DNA of 45,506 bases, from contig JALCCK010000017.1 in the NCBI GenBank assembly GCA_022640795.1, positions 1 to 45,506 on the forward strand, read 5' to 3'. The translations under genes were made by a program, and so were the position numbers. The notes below the pieces were generated by a model that saw only the letters and a list, made by a program, of their open reading frames with translations, made no database searches and had not been told where the DNA came from. This DNA is from Treponema sp. GTDB taxonomy: Bacteria; Spirochaetota; Spirochaetia; Treponematales; Treponemataceae. Shown in pieces: positions 7,597 to 15,937 of the stretch. How positions within the stretch are numbered: the first letter of the stretch is position 1; each line of letters starts with the position of its first letter.

Positions 7597-9336
7597 TTAA
7601 TTTGAATAATTACGTTTTACCTTGCGGGTCGTTGTCATTTCAAGTGGTTCAGAAAGGATCGTCACTTTGGTAATCCGTGCATACGGCTGCAGCGTCCGGT
7701 TAACTTTATCGACCGATTCATTTATTTCGGCAAGTACGTCTGCATCGGAAACGGGGTCGTTCCGGCTGACTTTCAGCCGTTCATATACCTGATCAGCAGG
7801 ATATATAAGCGCTTCTATTCCTTCAGCTTTTGAGGCAGCCTTTTCCATATATTTCTGTACCGTAATCTGCTCAATATCGTCATACAGCTGGAATGAATCC
7901 TCTATTTCTTCCGGATAGACATTTTTGCCGCCTTCCGTCACAATAATATTTTTGGCCCGCCCCATAAGAATAAGATAGTGCTCGCTGTCCAGACGGCCGA
8001 TATCTCCTGTTTTAAGGAAACCGTCGGGAGTCATAAGCGCCGCAGTCTCCTCCGGCATATTGTAATAGCCTTTCATAACCATGGGACCTTTTACCGCAAC
8101 TTCACCGATACCCTCTTCGTCGGGATCTAAAATCTTCATTTCTTCCCACGGGCTGAAATCGCGTCCCACACTGTTTATTTTAAAGTGATCGAGCGGATTG
8201 AGCGCAATAATGGGAGATGTTTCCGTTAATCCGTACCCCTGGATAAAGTCTATACCCGCTTCATTATAGGCCCTGAAAACACTGGCCGCCAGCGGTCCGC
8301 CCCCGCAGATTGCGACACGGAGCGTATAGATGTTAGCCTGTTCAAGAACAGCCCGGAACAGTACTTTACCCGGATTCTTTTTAAATATTTTTTTGATAAG
8401 GTAGGAAAGTCCCATCAGGAATTTCATGACAACCGCCACGACGGGACCTTTTGCGCGGACTCCTTTTTTGACGCCGGCCAGCAGTTTGTTATACAGAAGC
8501 GGAACGCCGAGCATGATCGTTATACGACCTTCTTTCAGTTCCTTCATAAGACGGGATACAGCCATACTCTTTCCGAAAACAATCTCTGCACCGACGGAAA
8601 GCGGTTCTATGAAAGCAGCCTGCATCGTATACGCGTGATGTATCGGAAGCAGGGCGTAAAAAGTATCTTCGGCGAAGATATCAAGATTCGTCTGGGCGAT
8701 GTAACAGTCGGAAACGAAATTGCGGTGCGTCAGCATAACGCCTTTCGGAATCCCGGTCGTTCCCGACGTAAAAAGAATGGCGGCAAGATCATCAGGTTCC
8801 GCAGGCGGATTTTTTTCAACTGCTGCCGACGACTTCAGATTATAGACATACCGGTCCGCATGTTTCGGGCTCAGCGCATATACGGCCAGCCCCTCATGGT
8901 CATGACTGAAATACGCATATTTCTCTTCATCAACAAACAGAATCTTCGGCTTCGCAGTGTTGAGAAGGTTGTCCATTTCTTTTTCATGCAGCGCGTAGTC
9001 GACGGGAACGATAACAGCCCCCGCATACAGAGCGCCGAAATAAACGGTTCCCCATTCCGGGGAGTTCTTACCGCTGACGGCAACTTTGTCACCTTTTCTG
9101 ATACCCGCCGCCGTAAGCCATGCTGCGGTCTGCAGCATGTACTGGTGGACTTCTTTATATGTCAGTGTATTTTTTTTACCGTCAGGCCCTTCAAAATCAG
9201 TAAAACACGGCCTGTCAGCATAGCGTTCCGCTGAAATATCGAACATTTGCGGGAGTGTCGGCCAGTCGCCGGTAAACGTTTTTCCCCGCCAGTTATCAAG
9301 AAATGCCCACGGAAGTTCTGCTCTCTTTGTAGCCAT
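7597..9336 (-). CDS. AMP-forming long-chain acyl-CoA ligase
   Basis: A 579-residue adenylate-forming enzyme that activates a carboxylic acid with ATP and CoA; the fatty-acyl substrate is inferred from family resemblance. Motifs in order: P-loop FTSGTTGIPKGVMLTH (about 190-205), GYGLTETSP (about 385), and KTGDIGR (about 435) before the mobile C-terminal domain. The C-terminal segment TTTRKVKR retains the catalytic lysine region. The ATG at 9336 has GAGG about 10 bases upstream. It heads a minus-strand unit with pyrF and pyrK-pyrD. Candidate -10 TAAAAT lies about 40 bases upstream, with no good -35. Pairing with pyrimidine genes is unexplained and may only be transcriptional. Confidence 0.87.
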   Translation of the reverse strand: MATKRAELPWAFLDNWRGKTFTGDWPTLPQMFDISAERYADRPCFTDFEGPDGKKNTLTYKEVHQYMLQTAAWLTAAGIRKGDKVAVSGKNSPEWGTVYFGALYAGAVIVPVDYALHEKEMDNLLNTAKPKILFVDEEKYAYFSHDHEGLAVYALSPKHADRYVYNLKSSAAVEKNPPAEPDDLAAILFTSGTTGIPKGVMLTHRNFVSDCYIAQTNLDIFAEDTFYALLPIHHAYTMQAAFIEPLSVGAEIVFGKSMAVSRLMKELKEGRITIMLGVPLLYNKLLAGVKKGVRAKGPVVAVVMKFLMGLSYLIKKIFKKNPGKVLFRAVLEQANIYTLRVAICGGGPLAASVFRAYNEAGIDFIQGYGLTETSPIIALNPLDHFKINSVGRDFSPWEEMKILDPDEEGIGEVAVKGPMVMKGYYNMPEETAALMTPDGFLKTGDIGRLDSEHYLILMGRAKNIIVTEGGKNVYPEEIEDSFQLYDDIEQITVQKYMEKAASKAEGIEALIYPADQVYERLKVSRNDPVSDADVLAEINESVDKVNRTLQPYARITKVTILSEPLEMTTTRKVKRNYSN

Positions 9337-9426
9337 AATAGTGCCTCGTCAAATTGTATTGCAACTATTTTACCATAAATTTTAAAAAATGAATAGAAAT
9401 ATTTGCAGCCGCATCCCGGAGGCACC

Positions 9427-9450
9427 AAAAATCAGCAGAAATTCTGCCTG
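9427..9450 (-). terminator. Weak terminator after potD copy 1
   Basis: In the minus-strand transcript a short stem (CAGgCAG with CTGCTG, 9433-9450) is followed by a run of five U (9427-9431). It lies just after the potD1 stop and before the acyl-CoA ligase gene, so it fits the end of the first Pot operon. The stem is short and has a bulge. Confidence 0.4.
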
Positions 9451-9460
9451 ACCGGTATTG

Positions 9461-10534
9461 TTACGACTTCAGTTTCGTCCACATTGCATCGTACAGGGCA
9501 AGTGTTTCGGGATCAAGATTCTGAACGAATTCCCCGGCCTCTACCGCTTCCTTTGGAGGATTGATAGCGGTATTTGAGGCATATTCTTCTCCCATTTCTT
9601 TGACGGCAGTCGCATTCGGACTCATATACGGGAATTCGGCAAGAACCATTTCATGAACTTTCGGATCCAGCATGAAGTTGATGAATTTAACCGCAGCGTC
9701 AGGATGTTTAGCTCCTTTCAGAACAGCCCAGTTGTCCATGAACTTATAGGCACCTTCGGTCGGGTAGACAATCTTGATTGCAGGATTCTCACGCATTGCC
9801 AGCGCGATTTCGGCACCCCAGCAGTAGGCGACCGTGCAATCGCCAGAAATAAGTGCCGACTTGGGGCTGTCGGAATCATACAGTTTTACATTCGGTTTGA
9901 GCGTATACAGTTTACCGGCGATCTTCGCAAGTTTGTCGTGATCCGTTTCGTTCATACTGTACCCCATACTTCGGGCCGTCATGCCGATTACCGCACGGAA
10001 ATCGTCAAGTACAACTTCCGTTCCGGCAAGAGACGGGTCGAACAAATCATTATAGCTCGTTATATTTTTGGTTACTTTCGCGGTGTTTACGCCGATTGCG
10101 GCAAGACCGCCGAGGTACGGAACGGAATATTTGTTTCCGGGATCATAGGTAGGATTCAAATACTGCTGCGCCAGATTTCCCAGGTTGGTCAGTTTACTCT
10201 TGTCGAGCTCCGCAAGCATGTCTTCCTTTATCATATGTTCAACCATATAATCGCTCGGCTGCACGACATCGTAGGCACCCTGTGTTTCAGCTTTTACCTT
10301 TGCAAGCATATCTTCGTTTGAAGAATAGGTAGACATATTAACTTTTATCCCGGTATCATCGGTAAATTTCTGAATAACCGCATCCGGAATATATTCGGTC
10401 CAGACATACAAATTCAGCTCAGTATCTCCTGCAGGAGTTTCAGCAGCCGCTTTTGCGGTACTTTTTTTACTGCAGCCGGTTAAAAGGGCAGCCGCTGCAA
10501 CACCGGCAACCATCAATTTTACGTATAGTTTCAT
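9461..10534 (-). CDS. potD: Polyamine ABC transporter substrate-binding lipoprotein, copy 1
   Basis: A 357-residue periplasm-facing receptor for a spermidine/putrescine-type importer. Residues 1-21 are a lipoprotein signal peptide with lipobox LLTGC, so it is predicted to be lipid-anchored. The mature part follows the PotD/PotF pattern: LYVWTEYIPD near the start, YDVVQPSDYMV, a VPYLGG segment, and the C-terminal NFMLDPK region. The second of two tandem ATGs (10534) is used because GGAGGT lies 5 bases upstream. It is the last gene of the PII-potA-potB-potC-potD unit. The exact polyamine cannot be read; neighbouring agmatine and putrescine genes suggest those or spermidine. Confidence 0.92.
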   Translation of the reverse strand: MKLYVKLMVAGVAAAALLTGCSKKSTAKAAAETPAGDTELNLYVWTEYIPDAVIQKFTDDTGIKVNMSTYSSNEDMLAKVKAETQGAYDVVQPSDYMVEHMIKEDMLAELDKSKLTNLGNLAQQYLNPTYDPGNKYSVPYLGGLAAIGVNTAKVTKNITSYNDLFDPSLAGTEVVLDDFRAVIGMTARSMGYSMNETDHDKLAKIAGKLYTLKPNVKLYDSDSPKSALISGDCTVAYCWGAEIALAMRENPAIKIVYPTEGAYKFMDNWAVLKGAKHPDAAVKFINFMLDPKVHEMVLAEFPYMSPNATAVKEMGEEYASNTAINPPKEAVEAGEFVQNLDPETLALYDAMWTKLKS

Positions 10535-10559
10535 CATTCACCTCCAGGCAAAACAGCCA

Positions 10560-11366
10560 TTATTCTTTGCTTGTCTTATGTTTAAACAGATTACTCTGTG
10601 TTAAAACCACTACGGCAATCGTGCCGATCAGAATCAGCGCCGACAGTGCGTTCACATCCGGTGAAACACCGCTTTTTATGCTTTCCATGACTTTCAGCGG
10701 ATACGTCTTTGTCTGTCCGTTTACAAAATAGCTGATGATAACATCATCAATAGAAAGCGTAAAAGCCAGCAGTGCACCGCCGGCTATGCCGGGTGCGAGA
10801 ACCGGAAGCGTAATTCTGAAAAACGTCGTTATGCGGTTCGCCCCCAGATCCATGCTGGCTTCTTCAATAGAAATATCATATCCCGCAAGCCGGGCGCGAA
10901 TGTTGAATATAACAAACGGTATGCAAAACGTAATATGTGCAAGACATAACGTTATCAGGCCTCTGGGAATACGTATGGTGGCAAAAAGAGTCAGCAACGA
11001 TATACCGAGAACGATCTCGGGAATGACAACCGGAATGTACAGCAGCGCATCGATAATGTTTTTTCCTTTGAATTTATACCGGTACATACCGACTGCGGCA
11101 AATGTTCCTATAACGGTGGAACTGACAGTACTTATCGCGGCTATCAGCATGGTATTTGCAAATGATTGCAGCAGCGACTGGTTTTTCCATAATTTTACAT
11201 ACCAGCTCAGGGAGAACCCTTTCCAGCTTAAATATGGTTTGGTCGTTGTGGCATTGAACGAATTGACAATGATTACAACTATCGGTAAAAACAGGAAAAG
11301 ATATACCAGTATGCAGAACAGAACCCCGCTAATCTTTTTTATCCGCAGTCTGCTGTTTTTCTTCAT
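10560..11366 (-). CDS. potC: Polyamine ABC transporter permease PotC, copy 1
   Basis: A 268-residue inner-membrane permease with about six helices; the first is ILVYLFLFLPIVVIIV. The EAA loop that docks on the ATPase is EASMDLGANRITTFFRITLP, typical of PotC. The start at 11366 has GGAGGAG about 7 bases upstream. It pairs with PotB (35 bases upstream) to form the channel and is followed by potD. Confidence 0.92.
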   Translation of the reverse strand: MKKNSRLRIKKISGVLFCILVYLFLFLPIVVIIVNSFNATTTKPYLSWKGFSLSWYVKLWKNQSLLQSFANTMLIAAISTVSSTVIGTFAAVGMYRYKFKGKNIIDALLYIPVVIPEIVLGISLLTLFATIRIPRGLITLCLAHITFCIPFVIFNIRARLAGYDISIEEASMDLGANRITTFFRITLPVLAPGIAGGALLAFTLSIDDVIISYFVNGQTKTYPLKVMESIKSGVSPDVNALSALILIGTIAVVVLTQSNLFKHKTSKE

Positions 11367-11401
11367 TTCAGTCTCCTCCAGCCAGTGTAAAAATCAGGCA
11401 C

Positions 11402-12277
11402 CTAGACGCCCAGACTGTCCATGTCGCCGCCGGTTATCTGATACAATTTGACAAGAACAAGCGTAATGACGATGAGTATAATGGACAAAGCCGCTCCGAG
11501 CGGCCAGTTGTTTCCGCTCTGAAATTGTCGTTCTATCAAATTACCGATGACGTCCGCATTTCCGCCGCCCAGTATATCGGAGACAAAAAAATATCCAAGT
11601 GTCGGAATAAATACCATGATACTGCCGGAAAATATGCCGCCGGCGGTCAGCGGCAGAATTATATCAACCAATGTCGACAGACCTTTCGCACCGAGATCAG
11701 AAGAAGCCTCAAGCAGGTTCGTATCGAGCTTTTCGATAGCAGTATACAGCGGCAGAATCATAAAGGGAAAAAGGCAGTAAACCATACCGAGAACAGTTGT
11801 TCCCCGGTGAAACAGCAGGTCAAGCGGACCGGGAATAACGCCGGCTGCCATGAGAAATTTATTCAACGGGCCGTTTACGCCGAGAAACGTACGCCATCCG
11901 TAAATGCGGATAAGCGAATTTGTCCAGAACGGTATAATGACTAGCATGTACAGCAGATTCTTCCAGCGGCTTTGTGTCCGTGCAATCAGAAAAGAAAAAG
12001 GATAGCCGATGAGAATGCAGACAACCGTTGTCAGCAGCGCAATAAGTATCGACTGTCCGTAGATTTTAACATAGGCAATATTAAAAAGCCGTTTATAGTT
12101 TGCCAGCGTAAACCTGAATACGACGTTATAATTCGTATCGACGGAACAAAAACTCATAACAACGACGTATAAAAGCGGAACGGCAACAAAAAGCAGCATC
12201 CAGAGGGAGACGGGTCCTACCATCACCAGCGCAGGAATCGTATTTGCTTTTAAAGTCCGTTTTGCGGAAAGAGTCAT
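11402..12277 (-). CDS. potB: Polyamine ABC transporter permease PotB, copy 1
   Basis: A 291-residue inner-membrane permease, partner of PotC. About six hydrophobic helices are seen, beginning ALVMVGPVSLWMLLFVAVPL. The EAA loop reads EASSDLGAKGLSTLVDIILP. The ATG at 12277 has AGAGGT 6 bases upstream. It follows potA by 18 bases. The length and order potA-potB-potC-potD match the standard spermidine-preferential importer. Confidence 0.92.
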   Translation of the reverse strand: MTLSAKRTLKANTIPALVMVGPVSLWMLLFVAVPLLYVVVMSFCSVDTNYNVVFRFTLANYKRLFNIAYVKIYGQSILIALLTTVVCILIGYPFSFLIARTQSRWKNLLYMLVIIPFWTNSLIRIYGWRTFLGVNGPLNKFLMAAGVIPGPLDLLFHRGTTVLGMVYCLFPFMILPLYTAIEKLDTNLLEASSDLGAKGLSTLVDIILPLTAGGIFSGSIMVFIPTLGYFFVSDILGGGNADVIGNLIERQFQSGNNWPLGAALSIILIVITLVLVKLYQITGGDMDSLGV

Positions 12278-12295
12278 AGTTCTACCTCTTTTATA

Positions 12296-13417
12296 CTACA
12301 CGAGTTTTAAATCCCGGACGGCCTGAAAAACGGCCTGATCCGTATTATGAATCAGCACGGAATCATCTATATTCCAGTATAGAAAAATCTGTTCGCCAAT
12401 CTTCGGCAGTTTCTGTCCCGCCAGGCGTTCTATCCGCATTTCTCCTTTTACTTCCTGTCCGTTTGCGAGATCTACGACACACTTGACGATTGAACCGACA
12501 TAAATATAATCCCGTACGACACCGACAATGGTAAACCCGGGAACAGGCTGCATGGAATACTTGACTTTTTCCGGACGGACAGAAAGCGTTACGAATTCTC
12601 CTGTTTTGAATTCCTTTCCTTTCGTCTTGACATCTCCAACCTCGATTCCGACGGTAACGACGCCTCTTTCGGTATTTTTTACCGTTCCGTCGAAAACATT
12701 CGATTCTCCGATAAAAGTCGCAACGAATTTTGTCGCCGGACGTTCGTAAATTTCGTCGGGCGTTCCGATCTGATCGATAATTCCATCGTGCATAACAGCG
12801 ATCCGGTCGCTCATCGTCAGTGCTTCTTCCTGATCGTGGGTAACGTATACAAACGTTATATTCAGTTTTTTCTGAAGCCGTTTCAGTTCCAGCTGCATCT
12901 GTTTCCGGAGTTTTAAATCAAGCGCCCCCAGCGGTTCATCCAGCAGGAGCACTTTCGGTTTGTTAATCAGAGACCGGGCGATCGCGATACGCTGCTTCTG
13001 TCCGCCGGAAAGCTGATCCGGATACCGTTTTTCAAAACCGCCCAGCTGGACAAGATCCATCATCTCTTCAACTCTGGGATATATTTTGCTTTTCGCTACT
13101 TTTTTTACTTTCAGACCGTAGGCAATATTGTCATAGACAGTCATATGAGGAAACAAGGCATAACTTTGAAAAACCGTATTGACATCCCGTTCGTACGGCT
13201 CCTTGTCCTCAACATTTTTGCCTTCAACAAGAATATTTCCGCTTGTCGGAGTTTCAAATCCCGCTATCATACGAAGCGTCGTCGTTTTTCCACAACCGGA
13301 TGAACCAAGGAGCGTAAGAAACTCGCCTTTCCGTACGAAAAGGTTCATGTCTTTTACCACGTAATTGTCTCCAAATTTCTTATTCACCTGTTTCAGTTCA
13401 ACAATCGGTTTTTCCAA
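12296..13417 (-). CDS. potA: Polyamine ABC transporter ATPase PotA, copy 1
   Basis: A 373-residue ATPase that powers uptake. It carries Walker [13 protein letters not shown] (about 38-49), Q-loop, signature [14 protein letters not shown], Walker [13 protein letters not shown] and the switch His in [13 protein letters not shown]. The C-terminal 130 residues form the TOBE regulatory domain. The start codon appears to be TTG at 13417, with GGAG 8 bases upstream and the family start KPIVELKQVNKKFG directly after it. A PII-type gene ends 30 bases upstream, which suggests that PII controls transport activity, possibly by contact with this subunit (inference). Confidence 0.92.
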   Translation of the reverse strand: MEKPIVELKQVNKKFGDNYVVKDMNLFVRKGEFLTLLGSSGCGKTTTLRMIAGFETPTSGNILVEGKNVEDKEPYERDVNTVFQSYALFPHMTVYDNIAYGLKVKKVAKSKIYPRVEEMMDLVQLGGFEKRYPDQLSGGQKQRIAIARSLINKPKVLLLDEPLGALDLKLRKQMQLELKRLQKKLNITFVYVTHDQEEALTMSDRIAVMHDGIIDQIGTPDEIYERPATKFVATFIGESNVFDGTVKNTERGVVTVGIEVGDVKTKGKEFKTGEFVTLSVRPEKVKYSMQPVPGFTIVGVVRDYIYVGSIVKCVVDLANGQEVKGEMRIERLAGQKLPKIGEQIFLYWNIDDSVLIHNTDQAVFQAVRDLKLV

Positions 13418-13447
13418 CTTTTACACTCCTTCTGCCGGCAATTACCG

Positions 13448-13795
13448 TTACAAGGCTTTGTCGCCGCGTTCTCCTGTTCTTATGCGAATTGCATCTTCCA
13501 TATTCCGGATAAATATTTTTCCGTCGCCTACGTGGCCGGTCGCCAGCCTGTCGCGGACTTCCGTTATTATCCGCTCTACATCTTCATCTTCTACGACAAC
13601 TTCAACGCGAATCTTCGGCAGCAGATTGATATTCATCTTCATACCGCGGATTTCATTAACGCCGGCAAGACTTCCGCGCTGCGTACCGCAGCCCATCACC
13701 GTAGAAATAGTCATTCCGCCATATTCGAGATCTTCAATAATGTCCTTTACATCTTCAAGCTTTTCAGGACGTATCAGCATCACCAGTTCTTTCAT
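13448..13795 (-). CDS. PII-type signalling protein with extended T-loop, copy 1
   Basis: A 115-residue member of the GlnB/GlnK family, trimeric sensors of adenine nucleotides and often 2-oxoglutarate. Family marks are MKELVMLIRPEKLEDVK at the start, LLPKIRVEVVV, and the C-terminal block GKIFIRNMEDAIRIRTGERG. The T-loop differs: between GCGTQRG and LLPK there are 17 residues instead of the usual 14, and the uridylylation tyrosine is missing (SLAGVNEIRGMKMNINL). The ATG at 13795 has AGGAGG 7 bases upstream; upstream in-frame codons lie in the leader. The gene heads the first pot operon behind its own promoter. A role in tuning polyamine uptake is inferred; I recall a Firmicutes PII subgroup named PotN in similar context, to be checked. 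Confidence 0.9.
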   Translation of the reverse strand: MKELVMLIRPEKLEDVKDIIEDLEYGGMTISTVMGCGTQRGSLAGVNEIRGMKMNINLLPKIRVEVVVEDEDVERIITEVRDRLATGHVGDGKIFIRNMEDAIRIRTGERGDKAL

Positions 13796-13828
13796 AACAT
13801 AACCTCCTTTTAAAACATTTAAAAATAA

Positions 13829-13870
13829 AAAAGCGACTTGGACACGGTCGTGTTCAATATCGCCTTTGAT
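13829..13870 (-). promoter_or_regulatory. Leader hairpin/attenuator A before PII-pot operon 1
   Basis: In minus-strand sense the leader starts with ATCAAAGGCGATA (13870-13858), then an inner stem around an ACGAC loop, then TCGC and a U-run (13832-13827). AAAGGCGA pairs with TCGCTTTT (8 pairs, one G-U), giving a terminator-like hairpin that ends about 25 bases before the PII start. AGGCG of the same 5' arm can instead pair with CGCCT at 13875-13871, which would block the terminator. The same 13-base block and an ACGAC loop recur at 18972-19015. An alternative is that it is a plain terminator for aguB, but a promoter lies between aguB and this hairpin. Confidence 0.5.
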
Positions 13871-13876
13871 AGGCGT

Positions 13877-13905
13877 ATAGTATAAAGACATTCTGAAAGA
13901 GTCAA
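13877..13905 (-). promoter_or_regulatory. Sigma-70 promoter for PII-pot operon 1
   Basis: The minus strand reads -35 TTGACT (13905-13900), a 17-base spacer and -10 TACTAT (13882-13877). Transcription should start near 13870, exactly at the conserved ATCAAAGGCGATA block of the leader hairpin. It lies in the aguB-PII intergenic gap. Confidence 0.55.
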
Positions 13906-13949
13906 GCAGCAATTTAAAGAAAATACCTGTTTAGCTGCTATTTTTTCCA

Positions 13950-14813
13950 TCAGTTACCTCCGTGTGTACCCAAAACGGCATACAATTCAGGCCTCCGGTC
14001 GCGGAACAGTCCCCATGACTTCCGGTGCTCTGCAATTTTATCCAGATCAAAAGCGGCGGTAATAACCGCTTCGTCATACCGGCCGGCCTGAGACAGTATG
14101 CCGCCGTACTCGTCAGTTATAAACGAAGAGCCGTAAAAGGTAATCGAGCTGTTTTCTGTCTTTTCGGTTCCGATGCGGTTTGAAGCAATTACCGGTATCA
14201 TATTTGCAGCGGCATGTCCCTGCATGGTCCGCATCCAGTGCGGGCAGCTGTCAACCGGCAGTACCGGTTCGGAACCGATTGCCGTCGGATAAAAGAGCAG
14301 TTCTGCGCCCTGCAATGCCATTGCCCGGGCACATTCGGGAAACCACTGATCCCAGCAGATGCCGATTCCGATATCCGCATATCTTGTCTTCCAGACTTTG
14401 AATCCGGTATCACCCGGGGTAAAATAAAATTTTTCTTCGTACCCCGGACCGTCGGGAATATGCGACTTACGATAAATACCGGGCACTTTTCCGTCTGCGT
14501 CTATGACGGCAACGGAGTTAAAGCCTGTATTGCCGCACTTTTCATAAAAGCTGACGGGAATAACCACCGCAAGTTCCGCTGCAATATCACGGAACCTTCT
14601 GACGGCAGGATTTTCACCGACGGCGGCAGCAAGATCAAAATACTGATAGTTCTGTTCCTGACAAAAATAGGGTGTCTCAAATAATTCCTGCAGCAGAATT
14701 ATCTGCGCTCCCTGTCCTGCCGCTCTCCGCACAAGCCGTTCCGCAGCATCAAGTGTTTTCTGCCGGTTCCACGAACATGCCATCTGCGTCGCCGCTACTG
14801 TTACATTTTTCAT
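13950..14813 (-). CDS. aguB: N-carbamoylputrescine amidase
   Basis: A 287-residue carbon-nitrogen hydrolase that converts N-carbamoylputrescine to putrescine, CO2 and ammonia. The nitrilase-family triad is in place: E43 (LLQELFETPYFC), K116 (YRKSHIPDGPGY) and C153 (GICWDQWFPE). The motifs ELFETPYFC and HIPDGPGYEEKFYF are diagnostic of AguB rather than beta-ureidopropionase. The start at 14813 lies 7 bases after the aguA stop, so the two agmatine genes are coupled. No ATP is gained, unlike the putrescine carbamoyltransferase route. Confidence 0.95.
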   Translation of the reverse strand: MKNVTVAATQMACSWNRQKTLDAAERLVRRAAGQGAQIILLQELFETPYFCQEQNYQYFDLAAAVGENPAVRRFRDIAAELAVVIPVSFYEKCGNTGFNSVAVIDADGKVPGIYRKSHIPDGPGYEEKFYFTPGDTGFKVWKTRYADIGIGICWDQWFPECARAMALQGAELLFYPTAIGSEPVLPVDSCPHWMRTMQGHAAANMIPVIASNRIGTEKTENSSITFYGSSFITDEYGGILSQAGRYDEAVITAAFDLDKIAEHRKSWGLFRDRRPELYAVLGTHGGN

Positions 14814-14820
14814 AGATTAC

Positions 14821-15915
14821 TTAACCGGGTACCTGCTGCGTGATGCAGTGGATATTCCCGCCTCCCAATAGAATTTCACGTGTCTGCAGTTGAATGATCT
14901 GCCGGCCGGGATAGAGTGAAGCGATAATTTCTTTTGCCGCATCATCGCTTTCGACGCCGAAGGCAGGAATAATAGCAGCCCCGTTGCAGACATAGTAATT
15001 CACATACGACGCTGCCATATCCGACCCGGCTGCACGGATTTTTGTACCCGGAAGCAGCTGAATGCCGGAACTTTCAGCTTCCGTCATGCGGAGCGGTTCC
15101 GGCGGTAACGGAAGTCTGGTTATTTCAAGACGGCGGCCTTTTGCGTCGGTCTGGTTTTTCAGATACGCTTCATCAGCCGCCGATCGTACATACTGGGGAC
15201 TGTTTCTGTCTGCGGTCCATGCCAGAACGACATGGGCAGGTTTTACGAATGCGCACACATTGTCTACATGACCGTTCGTTTCATCCCCCGCAATACCGTA
15301 CGGCAGCCATAGTATTTTTTGTACATTCAGATACGACGCAAGCTTTTTTTCAATCTGATCTTTCGTCATATGAGGATTTCTGCCGGCACTCAGCAGGCAC
15401 TCTTCGGTTACCAGTGCCGTTCCCTCTCCGTCGACGTGAATTGATCCTCCTTCAAGGACAAATCCTGGCGTACAGTACCGGTCACAACGCTCAAGTCCGC
15501 AGATTTTCCCCGCAATTAAACTATCGTTTTTCCATGAAGCATAGAGACCATCAACAGTTCCACCCCATGCATTGAACGTCCAGTCTATGCCCCGGACTGT
15601 TCCCTTTTCATTTTTTACAAAAGTCGGACCGCTGTCGCGGCACCACGCATCATCGGAAGACAATTCGGCAACCCTGACATAATCGGGAAGTTTTTCCAGT
15701 GCGGTCGCATACTGGTCCCGATTGACCAGCACCGTCACCGGTTCAAACCTCCCGATTGCCGAAGCGACGGCGGCATACGATTGCTGTGCAAACGTGCCTC
15801 CGTCTCTCCAGGTATCAGGGCGGTCAGGCCAGATTATATATGTTCCGCTGTGATGCTCCCATTCTGCCGGCATACGGAATCCGTCACCGGCAGGGGTTGT
15901 TTTTACTGTTTTCAT
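14821..15915 (-). CDS. aguA: Agmatine deiminase
   Basis: A 364-residue guanidino-group-modifying enzyme that turns agmatine into N-carbamoylputrescine and ammonia in the cytoplasm. The N-terminal FRMPAEWEHHSGTYIIWP, the DAWCRDSGPTF block, the NGHVDN catalytic His/Asp region and GGGNIHCITQQ with nucleophile C357 all match the AguA family, at the usual length. It lies 22 bases after patA and 7 before aguB. Together with them it makes putrescine from agmatine; no arginine decarboxylase is in the window, so agmatine is probably imported or made elsewhere. Confidence 0.96.
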   Translation of the reverse strand: MKTVKTTPAGDGFRMPAEWEHHSGTYIIWPDRPDTWRDGGTFAQQSYAAVASAIGRFEPVTVLVNRDQYATALEKLPDYVRVAELSSDDAWCRDSGPTFVKNEKGTVRGIDWTFNAWGGTVDGLYASWKNDSLIAGKICGLERCDRYCTPGFVLEGGSIHVDGEGTALVTEECLLSAGRNPHMTKDQIEKKLASYLNVQKILWLPYGIAGDETNGHVDNVCAFVKPAHVVLAWTADRNSPQYVRSAADEAYLKNQTDAKGRRLEITRLPLPPEPLRMTEAESSGIQLLPGTKIRAAGSDMAASYVNYYVCNGAAIIPAFGVESDDAAKEIIASLYPGRQIIQLQTREILLGGGNIHCITQQVPG

Positions 15916-15937
15916 ATATATCTACCTTTTGTCAGTA

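Noticed and set aside
9653..10321. 222-codon plus-strand frame opposite potD copy 1
   Set aside because: Antisense to a well-supported lipoprotein gene and without recognisable features.
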